Source of the DNA: Doryteuthis pealeii
Lineage: Eukaryota; Mollusca; Cephalopoda; Myopsida; Loliginidae
NCBI GenBank assembly: GCA_023376005.1
Contig: CM042157.1
Coordinates: forward strand, 51,977,833-52,041,832
Direction: 5' to 3'
Length of the DNA stretch: 64,000 nucleotides
The translations under genes were made by a program, and so were the position numbers. Positions 51,691-62,320 of the stretch are shown here, one piece after another. Below the pieces are notes generated by a model that made no database searches, was not told where the DNA came from, and saw only the letters and a program-made list of their open reading frames with translations. Numbering within the stretch: position 1 is the stretch's first letter; every line of letters starts with the position of its first letter.

Positions 51691-53360
51691 AAACCAAACC
51701 AAATCTAATTACTCAAAAACTGTCAAGGTTGAATGTTGACATCACTGCACTCAGTGAAATTTGCTTTCCAGAGCACGATGCTAGATATACCCTACACTGG
51801 TCAGGTAAATCAGCAGCAGAAAGACACCATTCAGGCATGGGCTTTATGGTAAGAAATTCCATCACTTCCAAGATCAAAAACCTGCCAACAGGTTATTCTG
51901 ACCGCATCATCTAATGAGTAATCGGCAATATGCAATGCTCTTCGGTGTGTACTTACCAAATCTTCAAGCAGATTCTGCAGAAAAGGACAAGTTTTACACT
52001 GATCTGTGCAGTCTCAGGCAGGACACCCCTACAGATGACATGGTCATAATCCTTGGTGATTTCAACACCAGAGTGGGCTGAAATTCTGTAGGCTATAAGG
52101 GAGAGTTTGGGAGACATGGTATTGGTAACTGTAATGAAAATGGGTACTTGCTATTAAAGTTCTGCACAGAGCATCAACTCATCATCATGAACTCCATCTT
52201 CGAGCAGAAAGACAGTCTAAAAATAACCTGAATACATCCTTGGGCCAAACATTGGCGCTTCATTGACTATGTTCTGGTGCACCAGCGTGATCTGAAAGAC
52301 ATCATACACAAACATCTGATTCCCAGTGCAGAATCTCACACCACCCATCACCTCATTCACTGCAAACCCAAGCTTTACTATAAACCCAAACTAAAGATAG
52401 GAGGGGCATCAGAAAAAAGTTCAAAGTTGGGTATTTCCAGGGAGCTGAAGTGAAAACTAATTTCTAGGTAGCTTTTCAGTCGAGGCTTGAAGATGCAAGC
52501 ATTGCCACATAATGATACACTTTGGAAAAACTCAAGACTGGCATTTTACAGATATCTGTGGATGTCCTTGGGTTCTCTTTTAAGAAGAATAAAGACTGGT
52601 TTGATGAAAACAAGGGAATTCTAGAACTGCTAGTGAAGAAGTGATCAACCCATCAGGCTGCCTTGTTCTGAAAGGAAAGCTGTGCTTTGTTTTGTATGCA
52701 ATGACTTCCAACCCAAGCTTTGAGATATCATGAATGATGGTGGACCAACCTTGCTGAAAGAACATAGTTGTGCATAGACATCACAGACTTCTTTCATAGC
52801 CTTAAAAGTGGTGTACTACCCTACATACCAGGTTCAGAATTCTATATGCAGCATAGACAGCCAGATACTCCTCACAGACTGGGTGTCCATCTTAAGCCAT
52901 TGGTCAAAGCATTTCCAAGCCTTCTTCAGCACTAACCACTATATCCAGCAATCAGCAATGTTCTGCATTTTCCAAAATCCAGTAAAAACGTAACTGGATG
53001 CCCACTATTAAAGCGACTACAAAAGCCATAAAGCAAATTAAAGGCAAGCAAAGCAGCAGGAGTCAATAGAATCTTATCAGAAATATGGGGGCCTAACATT
53101 GCTTATAAAACTCCACAATTTCTTCATCTGTTGCTGGGTGCTGGGCAAACTACCACAAAATCTCTGTGATGCAGTAATTATTCCTTGTACAAGAACAAAG
53201 GGGGAAATTCAGACTGCTCCAATTACTGGGAGATTACTCTGTTCTCCATCACAGGAAAAATCTTTGCAAAGGATGCACCATCACGTCAGATTTCTAGATC
53301 AACAAGGATGTCAACCACAGGCTGGCAAAAGCAAGCCGGGTTTTTGGCAGACTGTAAAAA
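51691..53360 (+). pseudogene. LINE fragment: AP endonuclease and RT N-terminus (Jockey-like group)
   Basis: Plus-strand pieces in several frames give the apurinic endonuclease domain: NVDITALSEICFPEH (51729), SGMGFMVRNSITSKIKNLP, VIILGDFNTRVG with the catalytic D-x-N motif (near 52045-52085), then RFIDYVLVHQRDL and a decayed SD/HH end. It continues with KDWFDEN, the spacer YYPTYQVQNSICSIDSQILL..DWVSILSHWSKHFQAFF, KLPQNLCDAVIIPC, and SNYWEITLFSITGKIFAK, the beginning of RT (near 53215-53280). The catalytic RT palm is not present. This is the N-terminal half of the same LINE type whose RT half is at 12390-13592. Confidence 0.75.
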
Positions 53361-53990
53361 TACATGTGGCATCTATCACTTCCACCCGATTTTATGCTTG
53401 CAAAAGCTTTCATTTGCTTGCATAAATTATGTGCAATAAGAACTATACTTACTGCAAATAGTGTTTTCATAAGTTTTAATTCCACACAGTGCAGCCATAA
53501 AAAACTGCAATTAAGATAAAAGACTTGGTATAAGTTACATTTACAATACAATACATAAAACAAACAAAATTCAAATAAAAAGGCACTATAATAAAGTCAA
53601 CAGGGGGCGGGGTTGTACCTCATAATTACAAAAATTCTAAACATATAAAACATTTAAGCTTATCCTTAGCTTACAAAGTAAAAGAACATACAAAAAAGGG
53701 GTTTCTGGGTTACTTAGTTTGTGCTTTAACTCTTAAAGTCCTATACCACCTCATTCCACCCGACCGGAAGTCTCATTTGTTTTCCTAATCTACCCCAAAT
53801 GATAGCCTTTGTTTAAATGTAATATTAAACATATTTAGAAGTCTTCAATTTAAGGGAAAGAACAGGTAACTTTAGATGCAAAGGTCATTTTTAGCCATTT
53901 TTTTTTATATATCCTTATAGGAATGCTCTGGACTTAGAAAATTCTGAACAGGATGTTAAGAGTTAAAGGCAAATAAGTTATGTGTTAGAC
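53361..53990. other. AT-rich sequence without a gene
   Basis: No recognisable coding sequence or repeat boundary. Confidence 0.5.
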
Positions 53991-54690
53991 TACCAACTCC
54001 AGTCAACCTTCACGTCTGGGAGTTAGCTACATCAGACCTATGCAAAGCATGTGGGAAAACTGCTAGCCTGAAACATATTCTCACGGGATGCGAGTATGCT
54101 CTAAGAAGCTACACGTGGAGGCACAATGAAGTCCTCGGTTAGAGATTGTTGCGGAGGCATCGAAGATAAGTTGTGAGACTGCAAATAATATCAACAAAGC
54201 AGTATATTTTGTTAATGAAGGAAACATTTCGAAATTTTTGCATAAAAATAGGCACATTTTGTCACAGCTTGATGGCTCCATGGACTGGAGAATTTCATGC
54301 AACTTGGAACATCAACTCGTTTTTCCAACAGAAATAACGTTAATAGCCCAGCGTCCTGATATTGTCATTTGGTCTGTTAATCAAAAGAAAGTTTTTATTG
54401 TTGAATTAACAGTTCCATTTGAGGAAAATCTTGACTGGGCACATCAATATAAGTTAGAAAAATATGAAGATCTATGAGAGCAATGCATCAGAAATGGATG
54501 GATAACGGATGTATTTCCTATCGAAGTCGAATTTATTACCAACTCAACCTTGGCATTTTTTACTAAACTTGAACTTTCTCCCCCAGACAAGAGGAAATAC
54601 ATCAAAAAGATTCAGGATAAAGCTCTAACTGCATCAGCGTGGATATGGCAATCCTATATTGTGACATCAAACCGACAAAATCTGGTGGTA
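53991..54690 (+). pseudogene. C-terminal part of a restriction-like-endonuclease LINE
   Basis: In one main frame with few lesions the sequence encodes a C-x2-C..H..C finger (LCKACGKTASLKHILTGCEY, near 54036-54095), a gap, LDGSMDWRISCNLEHQLVFP, and the endonuclease core QRPDIVIWSVNQKKVFIVEL (54350-54410) with the P-D and E-L of a PD-(D/E)xK nuclease, then WITDVFPIEVEF and a tail ending at a TGA near 54694. A TGA at 54475 interrupts. The wording differs from the R4-like copies in this window, so it belongs to another restriction-like-endonuclease clade (R2/CRE/NeSL group). The RT is missing: a 5'-truncated copy. Confidence 0.72.
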
Positions 54691-54694
54691 TCAT

Positions 54695-55500
54695 GAGATA
54701 CTGCTGGGGCGCTCTGGGCTAGTGGTAATGATGCTTCGGCCCAAACACCATGGCTGAGCCCAGAGTCATCATCTGATGAAGGCTTTGGTGGTTGCAATGC
54801 TACTGTGTAAATAGCAGTCATTGTATGAAGATTATGTGTAAGGTTAAAATTTACAGCTTAAAGATTGTTATAATTTAACAAGAAAAAAACACTTGTTTAA
54901 ACTATTCAGAAAAATTACAGTTTTAAGAAGAATGAAATATAGTTTACCTTGTTAGCACTTATCGGGTTGGATTTGGAGTGACTATTTCCTAGTACCTTTA
55001 CTAAGAATGTGGTAACACTGACCACCTAAAAATCCAGTATCTGTTTACTGGATGTCAAGAGAAATTTGCAACCAACACCAACGGCCAACAACAAATGACA
55101 AAGAAGAAAAAGCCCAACTAAAAAAAAAAGAGACAAAACAAACAGAAAACACAACAACAACAACAAATGACAAAAAAGGAAAAGCCCAACTAAAAATAAA
55201 AAAAGCACCAATTCGAATTAGTTAAGTTACTTCTTCTAAAAAAAATTATTTTTTCTCTTATTCCATATCCTGGTTTGCGTCATGCATGTTAAAAAGAAAA
55301 TAAAAGCATAGAAAATGGCTCAAAGAGGGACAAAAGAAAAAGGTGTCTGCATAGACAAAAGACAGTGTAGATAAAAAAAAATGGAATCATAATATTTGCA
55401 AGAGTATTTTAGGGGAATTTCAATGGAGTTAAAGAAGTAACTGAGATTTTGCATTCTTTGGAAGCCAACTCATACTGTAGTGAGATTAGGCCATTGAGAA
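54695..55500. other. AT-rich sequence with an imperfect direct repeat
   Basis: A block with AACAACAAATGACAAAGAAGAAAAAGCCC occurs twice in modified form (55085-55125 and 55155-55197). Nothing else is recognised. Confidence 0.5.
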
Positions 55501-55964
55501 ATGAAAGGGATTAGGGTGGATATGCAGAGTGGAAAAATCAGATGGAGAGGTTTTTCTCTTTGTGCCTAAGCTAGAACAGGAAAGGTGCTCGTCCGCATTA
55601 TTAGCAACGAGGGACTCAGTAGGTAACTTTGTTCAAACACTTATTAGTACTAACCCCCAATTAATGTGGGAAAATCTAAAGTCAGAATTAAATGAGTACT
55701 ATGAAGTAAACATAAATCTCTATGGTGACACAAGGAAGACAAGAAAACATAGAAACTTACATGGAAAGATTAGTTACATTAGCAAAACGGGCCTATAAGA
55801 ACAGTGATAGAGGAGACCTGTTCGTAAGAGCACAGGTTAATGAGTTAAATGTAGAAGGAATTTGGGGGCTAGAAGTTAAAATAGCTATACTTAGGGGAGA
55901 ACCTGGGGCCTTAAATGGGGCATACCATGTTCTCTGTGTTCAGAGCGCAGTCGGAATCTGTTAG
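55501..55964 (+). pseudogene. gag: Degenerate LTR-element Gag fragment
   Basis: Two overlapping plus-strand frames together read like a capsid: FLFVPKLEQERCSSALLATRDSVGNFVQTL, QLMWENLKSELNEYYEV, then after a frame change near 55725 RQENIETYMERLVTLAKRAYK, VEGIWGLEVKIAILRGEPG. The order (aromatic-rich capsid, WxxLKxxL-EY, Y-ERL..LA..AY, F/VEG..) is that of Ty3/gypsy or BEL Gag. No knuckle, protease or LTR pair could be linked to it, so it is an isolated fragment. Confidence 0.5.
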
Positions 55965-57717
55965 TCAGAAAGTCAGGGAGTTGCCAATATGTGCACGATG
56001 CAATTACTGGGCTTAAACGAAAATTGGCAGAGAATTCACAGTCGCCTGACAAAATCCTTCTCCTCCTTTTTTCTTTCTAAGATGACAGGCTGGAGGGGTC
56101 AAACAAATACTCTCTTCCTTACTTCTTCTTTCTCTGTCTCTCTCAGTTTACTACTAGATATGACATGTCGGTGGGAATAAAGATTTGGTTGACCACAGTG
56201 AAGTAAATTGACATGTGTTCAATTTTTAAAATCAAAACAGGGTTATCAGTATCTTAATAAGGAAAGTTACCACATGGAGAACCAACTCCACATATCCTCA
56301 ATTAATCCCCGCTACGTTACACTCTGTAAACTGCCATTTAATAATGGATTAATTGATGTTGTAACGTTGCGGGGTTGTTTGTTTCTTTCACGTTACCAAA
56401 TCGCATATAAGTTATGTGGCCGTCGTCTTTCTCATAAGGTGTGGAACTTCTTGGGGTTTGTTTACAACTAACAGAATCTAGTAGTTCTTTCGGTCAGTAT
56501 CAAGCGGGTGTGTATCAACCAAGTATCAACTCACACAGAATTCCAGCAGTCCCCAAAATTCTTCCACACTCCTTTCGTTTATGGTCAAGGGAAGATATCA
56601 CTTTACGCACGGCCGTCGCGTGCCCTTCGTTACGACCAATTTGACTTGTTGACAAGTATACACGCTAATGGCTTTCATTCATGAGTACGATTTCCTTGGC
56701 GTGTAGTAAATAAAGATGTGGACAGTATTTCTTGCTTTACGTAAATTTATTTTCTCAATGAAAATTATTGAGAGAGAGAGATAGTCAGCTTCCTTAAATA
56801 TGTTTTTAGTGATGCTCTTAACTTCGTTCCAATTATCAGGCTTCACACTTAAAATATGTTTTCAACTTCGTCCAGTGTAAAATATTACATCTCAGGTTTA
56901 GTATTTAGCGACATCAGTTCATCAACTGCCACGCACGCCTCCTGGCTCTAACTGCCTCTGACTCTCTCCTGCCACCGGCTCTAACTAACTCCTCTGATCG
57001 CAGACTCCAACTCTTATATAGTGTGTCTAAATAATCTTCCAGAAGATTCTTTCTCTAGAATTTTCGACCACCTTCTGGACCAAATCGAAGGTTCAATTCC
57101 TTCTATTCTCACTGGTCACACAGAGTTCACGAAGCCTAAGATCAAAGACTTCTCTGTAGCCCAAAAGACTGGGTTTTTCCTAATCATAGACTTATCGTCT
57201 CGTTTCTCTCGTTAAAAAGATATTATCTTTCCTAACTACTTTTTCGGTGATTCCACAAAGACCACCCACTAATATAAGATAATCGGTAGTACATTTTTCT
57301 AAGGTTCTTTTCCAAGTCTGGCACAAGGCCACAAATATAGGTGCTGGGCGGCGATTACATAACAATGTGTTCAGAGTTTTGCTGCTATTAGGTAGATGTG
57401 TTTAATTACAGCAAAGATCTTTACTTGATAAAACATTGTTCCTTGCCATAAAGATGGGGTTGCTCCTCTAGAAAAATGGCTGCTTTTTTTTCTAATAGTT
57501 ATAACTATCCTTCTTTATATAACCAATCTGCAACCTTTCTGTTGAAAGATTATTTGGTCAGAACATGAAAATTACCAGATAATATTTTTCAATTGTCTTT
57601 AATAAAAAGGCTTTATATTTTATAACAGGAAATATCTGCTTCTAATTGTCTAAATTTTCAGTCATTTTTATATTTGTTTTAATCTTCTGGCCATTGACAA
57701 ATTATGTTGTTATGAAA
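55965..57717. other. Mixed sequence, possible solo LTR on the minus strand
   Basis: Between about 56640 and 57290 the minus strand shows a TATATAAG box (57012-57019), a GC-richer leader, an AATAAA about 260 bases downstream (near 56748) and then TGGTCGTAACGAAGG (about 56626-56640), which would fit a primer-binding site after an LTR end. No partner LTR is found in the window, so this remains a guess. The rest is featureless. Confidence 0.3.
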
Positions 57718-57771
<54 letters not shown>

Positions 57772-57794
57772 TCTTTCTCTCTCTCTCTCTCTCT

Positions 57795-57834
<40 letters not shown>
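57718..57834. repeat. (TC)n microsatellite
   Basis: A long, slightly interrupted TC tract; open frames across it are low-complexity artefacts. Confidence 0.95.
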
Positions 57835-57838
<4 letters not shown>

Positions 57839-58480
57839 TTTTTTTTTTTTATTCAAAAACATGCACTCTGTAAAGACATTATTTTCTTCTCCACATTACA
57901 AAGTGGAATCAATTATTCAGGTTTCTTTGACATAATAAATTAGGCTTTTTATTTTGTTAACATTTGTAAAATATTTAAAGATATTTTTCTATATATTATT
58001 TAAAAAAAGAATGTTTATTTGCAGTTGGTTCATTTAAAAGTAAAAACTATTCTTATCATGTGTTGTGGGTCAATATGGAATGTTAGTTTACTTTCTCTTC
58101 TCATTTTTAAATACCAAAAACAAACTTTTTCTTTCTTTGATTTTTCTCTCTACATTCTGCAAATCATTTTAAACATTACAAGAGAAAGGTTGAAAAATGT
58201 TCTCACTCCAGGTAACTTATTGATATCAAATTGATGTAGCAATTCCATACCATCCACTACATATTTACGTCCTATGATGGGAGCAAGTTAGCCTTTTTGG
58301 TCTTTATCAGGGATCTTTGAGAATCTGCTAGTGACAGCAGCAATGGACCCAAAAAATAGGACAGTAGCTCCTGTAAATTGATTTTTCAGAATCGACCCAT
58401 CACAATCAATCTAGCTAGGCGGTTTCTATCAGCTTTCAATGCAATGTCCTTTCTATGAACATTGTGTTAAATATCTTAGA
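57835..58480. other. No gene recognised
   Basis: AT-rich left part; the right part (58240-58480) is of balanced composition and may be the decayed C-terminal end of the pseudogene that follows on the minus strand. Confidence 0.45.
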
Positions 58481-60225
58481 CTAGCTAGTGAATGTCTTGA
58501 GATTTAGTCTTTTCATGGTGGCAAAGAAGTCCACTGTTCCTGTTTGTAGACGCTGTCCACAAAACTTTGTGAACTCTGATTCCCCTCTCGCATTTACAGA
58601 CTGAAGATCAGTTTGAACATGATGAGCTGCAACAACTGATGCAATGTGGATCAGCTCATCTTGTTCATATTCAAATGGGTTTACCATGCTATTCACTGTC
58701 AACAATCTGCTCAACACCAGTCTTATCCCATTCCTTACGGCTCTGTAGTTGATCTGATCGAGTTTCCCTTTGTTTTCCTTTACCAGTTATGGCTTCACAT
58801 TCACAAGTGATGGATCCTCTAGCCTGATGGGACCATATCCACCTGTTAACACCACCTTTGCCAATACTGAAACCAGTCATCCCACCTTTTGTCTCAGAAT
58901 TCCTGTTAGCAGTTTGCTCAATGGTTTGATCACAGGAAATTGTAGCAAAGGCATTAAGGCTCCTTTGGACGGCAAAGGCACCTTCCAGACATTGCTTATT
59001 TATCTCTGGATGAGTAGAATGAAGATTAAACATCTCCAGCCAGTTTACTGAAAGATATCTGCTGTAGTTCACATGATCATAGGCAAACATCCAGGATATT
59101 TTTCTCACACTTGCAAAATTGAGTTCCTAGTTTGCTTCATGAGTGCCTCTAAGGAAGAGTAGGATAACTTCTACCTTATCTATATATAAACCCCAGAATG
59201 CAAATGTCTATTTCTTGTTGCCAGCCTGTATAAATTCTTAATAAGAAGACAGCAATGAGCAAAAGTTTTCTTCCTTGAGTATTTGCTGAGACTGAGGTCC
59301 TGGAAAGGATTGTGACAAGGCTATTATTATTGATTTCACCTTTTTGGCCTCCACTTCAGAAATATTATTCAGGTAAGTAATCAGTTGCAGATGCTGCATT
59401 AACTTAGCCACTAGCTTACAAACTCTGACTGCTCAATTATAATTTTTTTCCTGTGAATGCTCCATTCACAGACCCTGTAATGATAATTTTTGATTTTATC
59501 ACAATATCCTGAAGTCCAGCATCTGAAACATGTTCCCAAACACCCAAGAAAGAACATTGCTATATGAAAAGCACCAAGTCTTATCACCAACCTCTCCATG
59601 AATTGTGGATTTCTCCATCTGATAAGCTGAGCTTTTGAGTATATAGCTTGGTTTATAACAATGATAATTCTTTCCAACTTCAGCTCGTCAGCTTCGTTGT
59701 AAAATTATAAGTACAGTATCCATTTAAATTGGACTGCTATCAATTATAAGGAAGTAACCTATAACAAATTTTGATGGAACTTCGACTTGGGAAAGAAACT
59801 GGTTCAATCAAGATGGTAAGATACTGTCAGTGCTTAACCTCATCATGAAGTAGGCTAGGTCAAGCTACATAGGATTTTGCAGCAAAGGTAAATCATCAGA
59901 CTGAACGAGTGAAACAGGTGCACCAAATGGCACTGGACCTTTTTTTCCCAGAGTATATTTCCAGCTTTACTTCTGGTGGCTGCAGTAACCTATTCTTTGT
60001 TCTCTTCACACCTGCAATTGGAATTTTAGAGAAACATGGTTCATCATTAGAAGGATTAGTACTGTTCTGGATAATGATACCATTTGTGTTAGGGGTTGTT
60101 CCATGACCAAATAAAGTTTCCTCACTAAAGTCATTGTTATCCCACACCAAAGTCATTGGAATGTCTGGCTGTATGATGGATGGGAGAGCATTTTCTCCAT
60201 GACAGATTTCTAATATATTCACCAA
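58481..60225 (-). pseudogene. Broken member of an uncharacterised multi-copy gene family
   Basis: Four minus-strand open pieces follow each other in the order of a protein family I recall only as uncharacterised in mollusc and cnidarian genomes. 60225-59896: LPSIIQPDIPMTLVWDNNDF and EETLFGHGTTPNTNGII (the D-N-x-D/N..EETL-G-GT motif). 59677-59411: INQAIYSKAQLIRW and RLGAFHIAMFFLG. 59108-58689: FAYDHVNYSRYLSVNWLEMF, GAFAVQRSLNAFATISCDQT, TKGGMTGFSIG, VNRWIWSHQARG. 58717-58481: MVNPFEYEQDELIHIASVVA and FFATMKRLNLKTF. Frameshifts separate the pieces. The conserved D/E, H and R/K residues look like a nuclease or transposase-type enzyme, but that is inference; no TIR or LTR was found. Confidence 0.55.
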
Positions 60226-60357
60226 ATTAAAAATTAGATAATTTGCTAATTGCCATATTTTTTAATTCCACTAGTTATAAAGGCAAAACAGAGAGTACCA
60301 TAATGGGTGAATTTTAAAAAAACAGCAATAAGCAAATTATCTAATTTTTAAATAGGT
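60225..60357. repeat. Short inverted-repeat element
   Basis: TTAAAAATTAGATAATTTGC (60227-) is answered by GCAAATTATCTAATTTTTAA (60333-60352), with arms of about 27 bases and roughly 75 bases between. Possible MITE or hairpin; ends not defined. It abuts the 5' side of the minus-strand pseudogene. Confidence 0.7.
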
Positions 60358-60368
60358 AAAAAACAAAA

Positions 60369-60371
<3 letters not shown>

Positions 60372-60410
<39 letters not shown>
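60372..60410. repeat. (AT)n microsatellite
   Basis: Uninterrupted AT tract. Confidence 0.95.
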
Positions 60411-60411
<1 letters not shown>

Positions 60412-61770
60412 TTCATGGAGAGGGGGAAGATAAACAATAAACATCTACCATTTTGTTTGAGAAGAGGGTCCTGTTTGGGATGTGTTATCTCACGGGTGTG
60501 ACATACTAGTATTTTTTAAAATTTGGTTTAACAATTTTCCTTTTCAACTAATAAGACTGATAAGCTAAAGGGCTTACTGAATATCAGAAAATGGCCATCA
60601 ATATTGGATTCCTTCCATTTACCATGGGTTGCAGTGTTTTCTACACTCGCTAAAAGTCTAGTTGAATGTCCACATTGTCTCTGATCTCAAACCCCAGAAA
60701 TCTGCTGCAGAAGCTAATACACCACGGTTAACAGCAGCTTAATGGTTGTATAACAAAACAACAATTCCTTTTTTTCAAATTCAACAAAAATCATTTATAT
60801 ACAAGAAGAAAATCCAGAGGTCAATCTTACTCAAAGTTGTGTAAGTGATGGACGTCTAATCAATTGATTTTTGATCAGAATACAACCAATGGGTTCTGAG
60901 AAATATCGCTCAGGTATTTCTTGAGTTATTTTGTTTGCCAAGTTTTCCACTCCAATCAAATTTAGATGAGGAATCTTTTTCTCTAAGTTCTTTGATAGTC
61001 TTGGTTGAAGTCAGGTGGTCTGTTTGGCTCCTTTTCCCTTTGTTCTCACTGACCATTCACTGGCTCTCCCAACCTCTGTCTGTTGAAGCCTTAAAACACA
61101 CAGCTTAAATAATCTCTAAACCCGGAACTGAGTAGGTTCCAGTTGGCATAGAAATATTAGCAATTCCTTTGTTTCAACTGGGATTTCCCAATTTTGGGCA
61201 AAAGTCCAACCCTCTTAGTGCTAATCGACCCAACAACTCCAACTTCAGTTCTTCAGCATCTCTGACTTCCATCTCCTAAGTACCAGCCCTTTTTCTCTCC
61301 TACCTCCCTAGAATCAGTCAGTTATCACTTCCAGCCACCCAAGTAGTTTTCAACAAAGAATTAAGTCTTTTAAAAAAATGTCTCTTTTGATTATCATCTA
61401 AGTTTCCTTTTTTTAAAAATCTGAATTCCATTTATGTGGAAAAATCATTTCCTTTTTAGGCCCAAAATAAATTCTAATCAAAACAAAAAGAATCTCAAGT
61501 ACTTTCAACCAGCTGCAGGCTGGCTGACTAAGTGGAATCACCGGGAGTGAGGGGGGTGGGGGGGGGTCCTATCCGCTTGAAATCCAGACATGGTGTTGTT
61601 CCAGGAGTATTTTGTTCTTATGCTGGTTCCTCAAACCATGACAGTCAGAAATTACACAAGAAAGTTTTGAAATATTTAAATTTTTCAAAATTATTAAACT
61701 TTAAAAACTATTTGTTTTTAGTAGTTCATTACTAAAAACAAATTGTTTTAAAGTTCTAAATAATCTACAG
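60411..61770. other. No gene recognised
   Basis: The part 60600-61340 has more balanced composition and contains several pyrimidine-rich stretches, but no frame has coding character and no repeat partner is present in the window. A G-rich run (61552-61567) lies at its right. Confidence 0.45.
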
Positions 61771-62320
61771 CTATAATAAAAACGCTGTACCCTATAGTGG
61801 GTTGGTCATCAAAATTATTACCCATAAAAAATAATAACTAAAAATTTAAGTTTACCTTTGGAAGCCTAAACTTTTTTTATTTTTCATAGATTTTAGGGCT
61901 GGAACAATTTGGTGTAAATCTGTGTTGTTATCACTTGTTCAGAAGTTGTTCGGAGGTAATTTTTTTTTGCAATTAATAATTGTGGACTTTCTAAATTCTT
62001 CCATTTATCAACATATTCTAAAAAGCGCCCATGCTTTCACTGAAAATTATGCAATTTTGTACCTTTTCGAAGGGAAAATGCCCATAAAACACTTCTTTTT
62101 TTTTTTTTAATGTTTATGTCTTATGGTGTCATCTGCACTAAAGATTGCTATTTTGTTTGTTTATAATGTAAACACGATTCTGATTGGTTGATTATTAATG
62201 GCAGATAAAATCACTAATCTCATTGGCTGTTATTTTCTTTCAGAGCTATGTATTTTTTATGCATATTTTAGTGAATTAAAACTTAGATAATTAATTATCA
62301 AACCAAGAAACCTGCACGGG
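61771..62320. repeat. Relative of the family 4 element
   Basis: 62205-62310 resembles 38755-38850 (GATAAAATC..TAATCTCATTGGCT, CGGAGCTAT/AGAGCTAT, ATTTTA.T.A.TTAAAACTTA), and near 62068-62093 the GGAAAATGCCCATAAAACAC phrase matches the reverse complement of 37945-37970. So parts of family 4 recur here but in changed relative orientation. Terminal repeats were not found. Confidence 0.45.

Noticed and set aside
57646..57873. 75-residue Leu/Ser-rich open frame
   Set aside because: It is produced by a TC microsatellite and has no other coding support.
58770..59051. Plus-strand 93-residue frame
   Set aside because: It is the reverse of the minus-strand pseudogene blocks that match a known family order.
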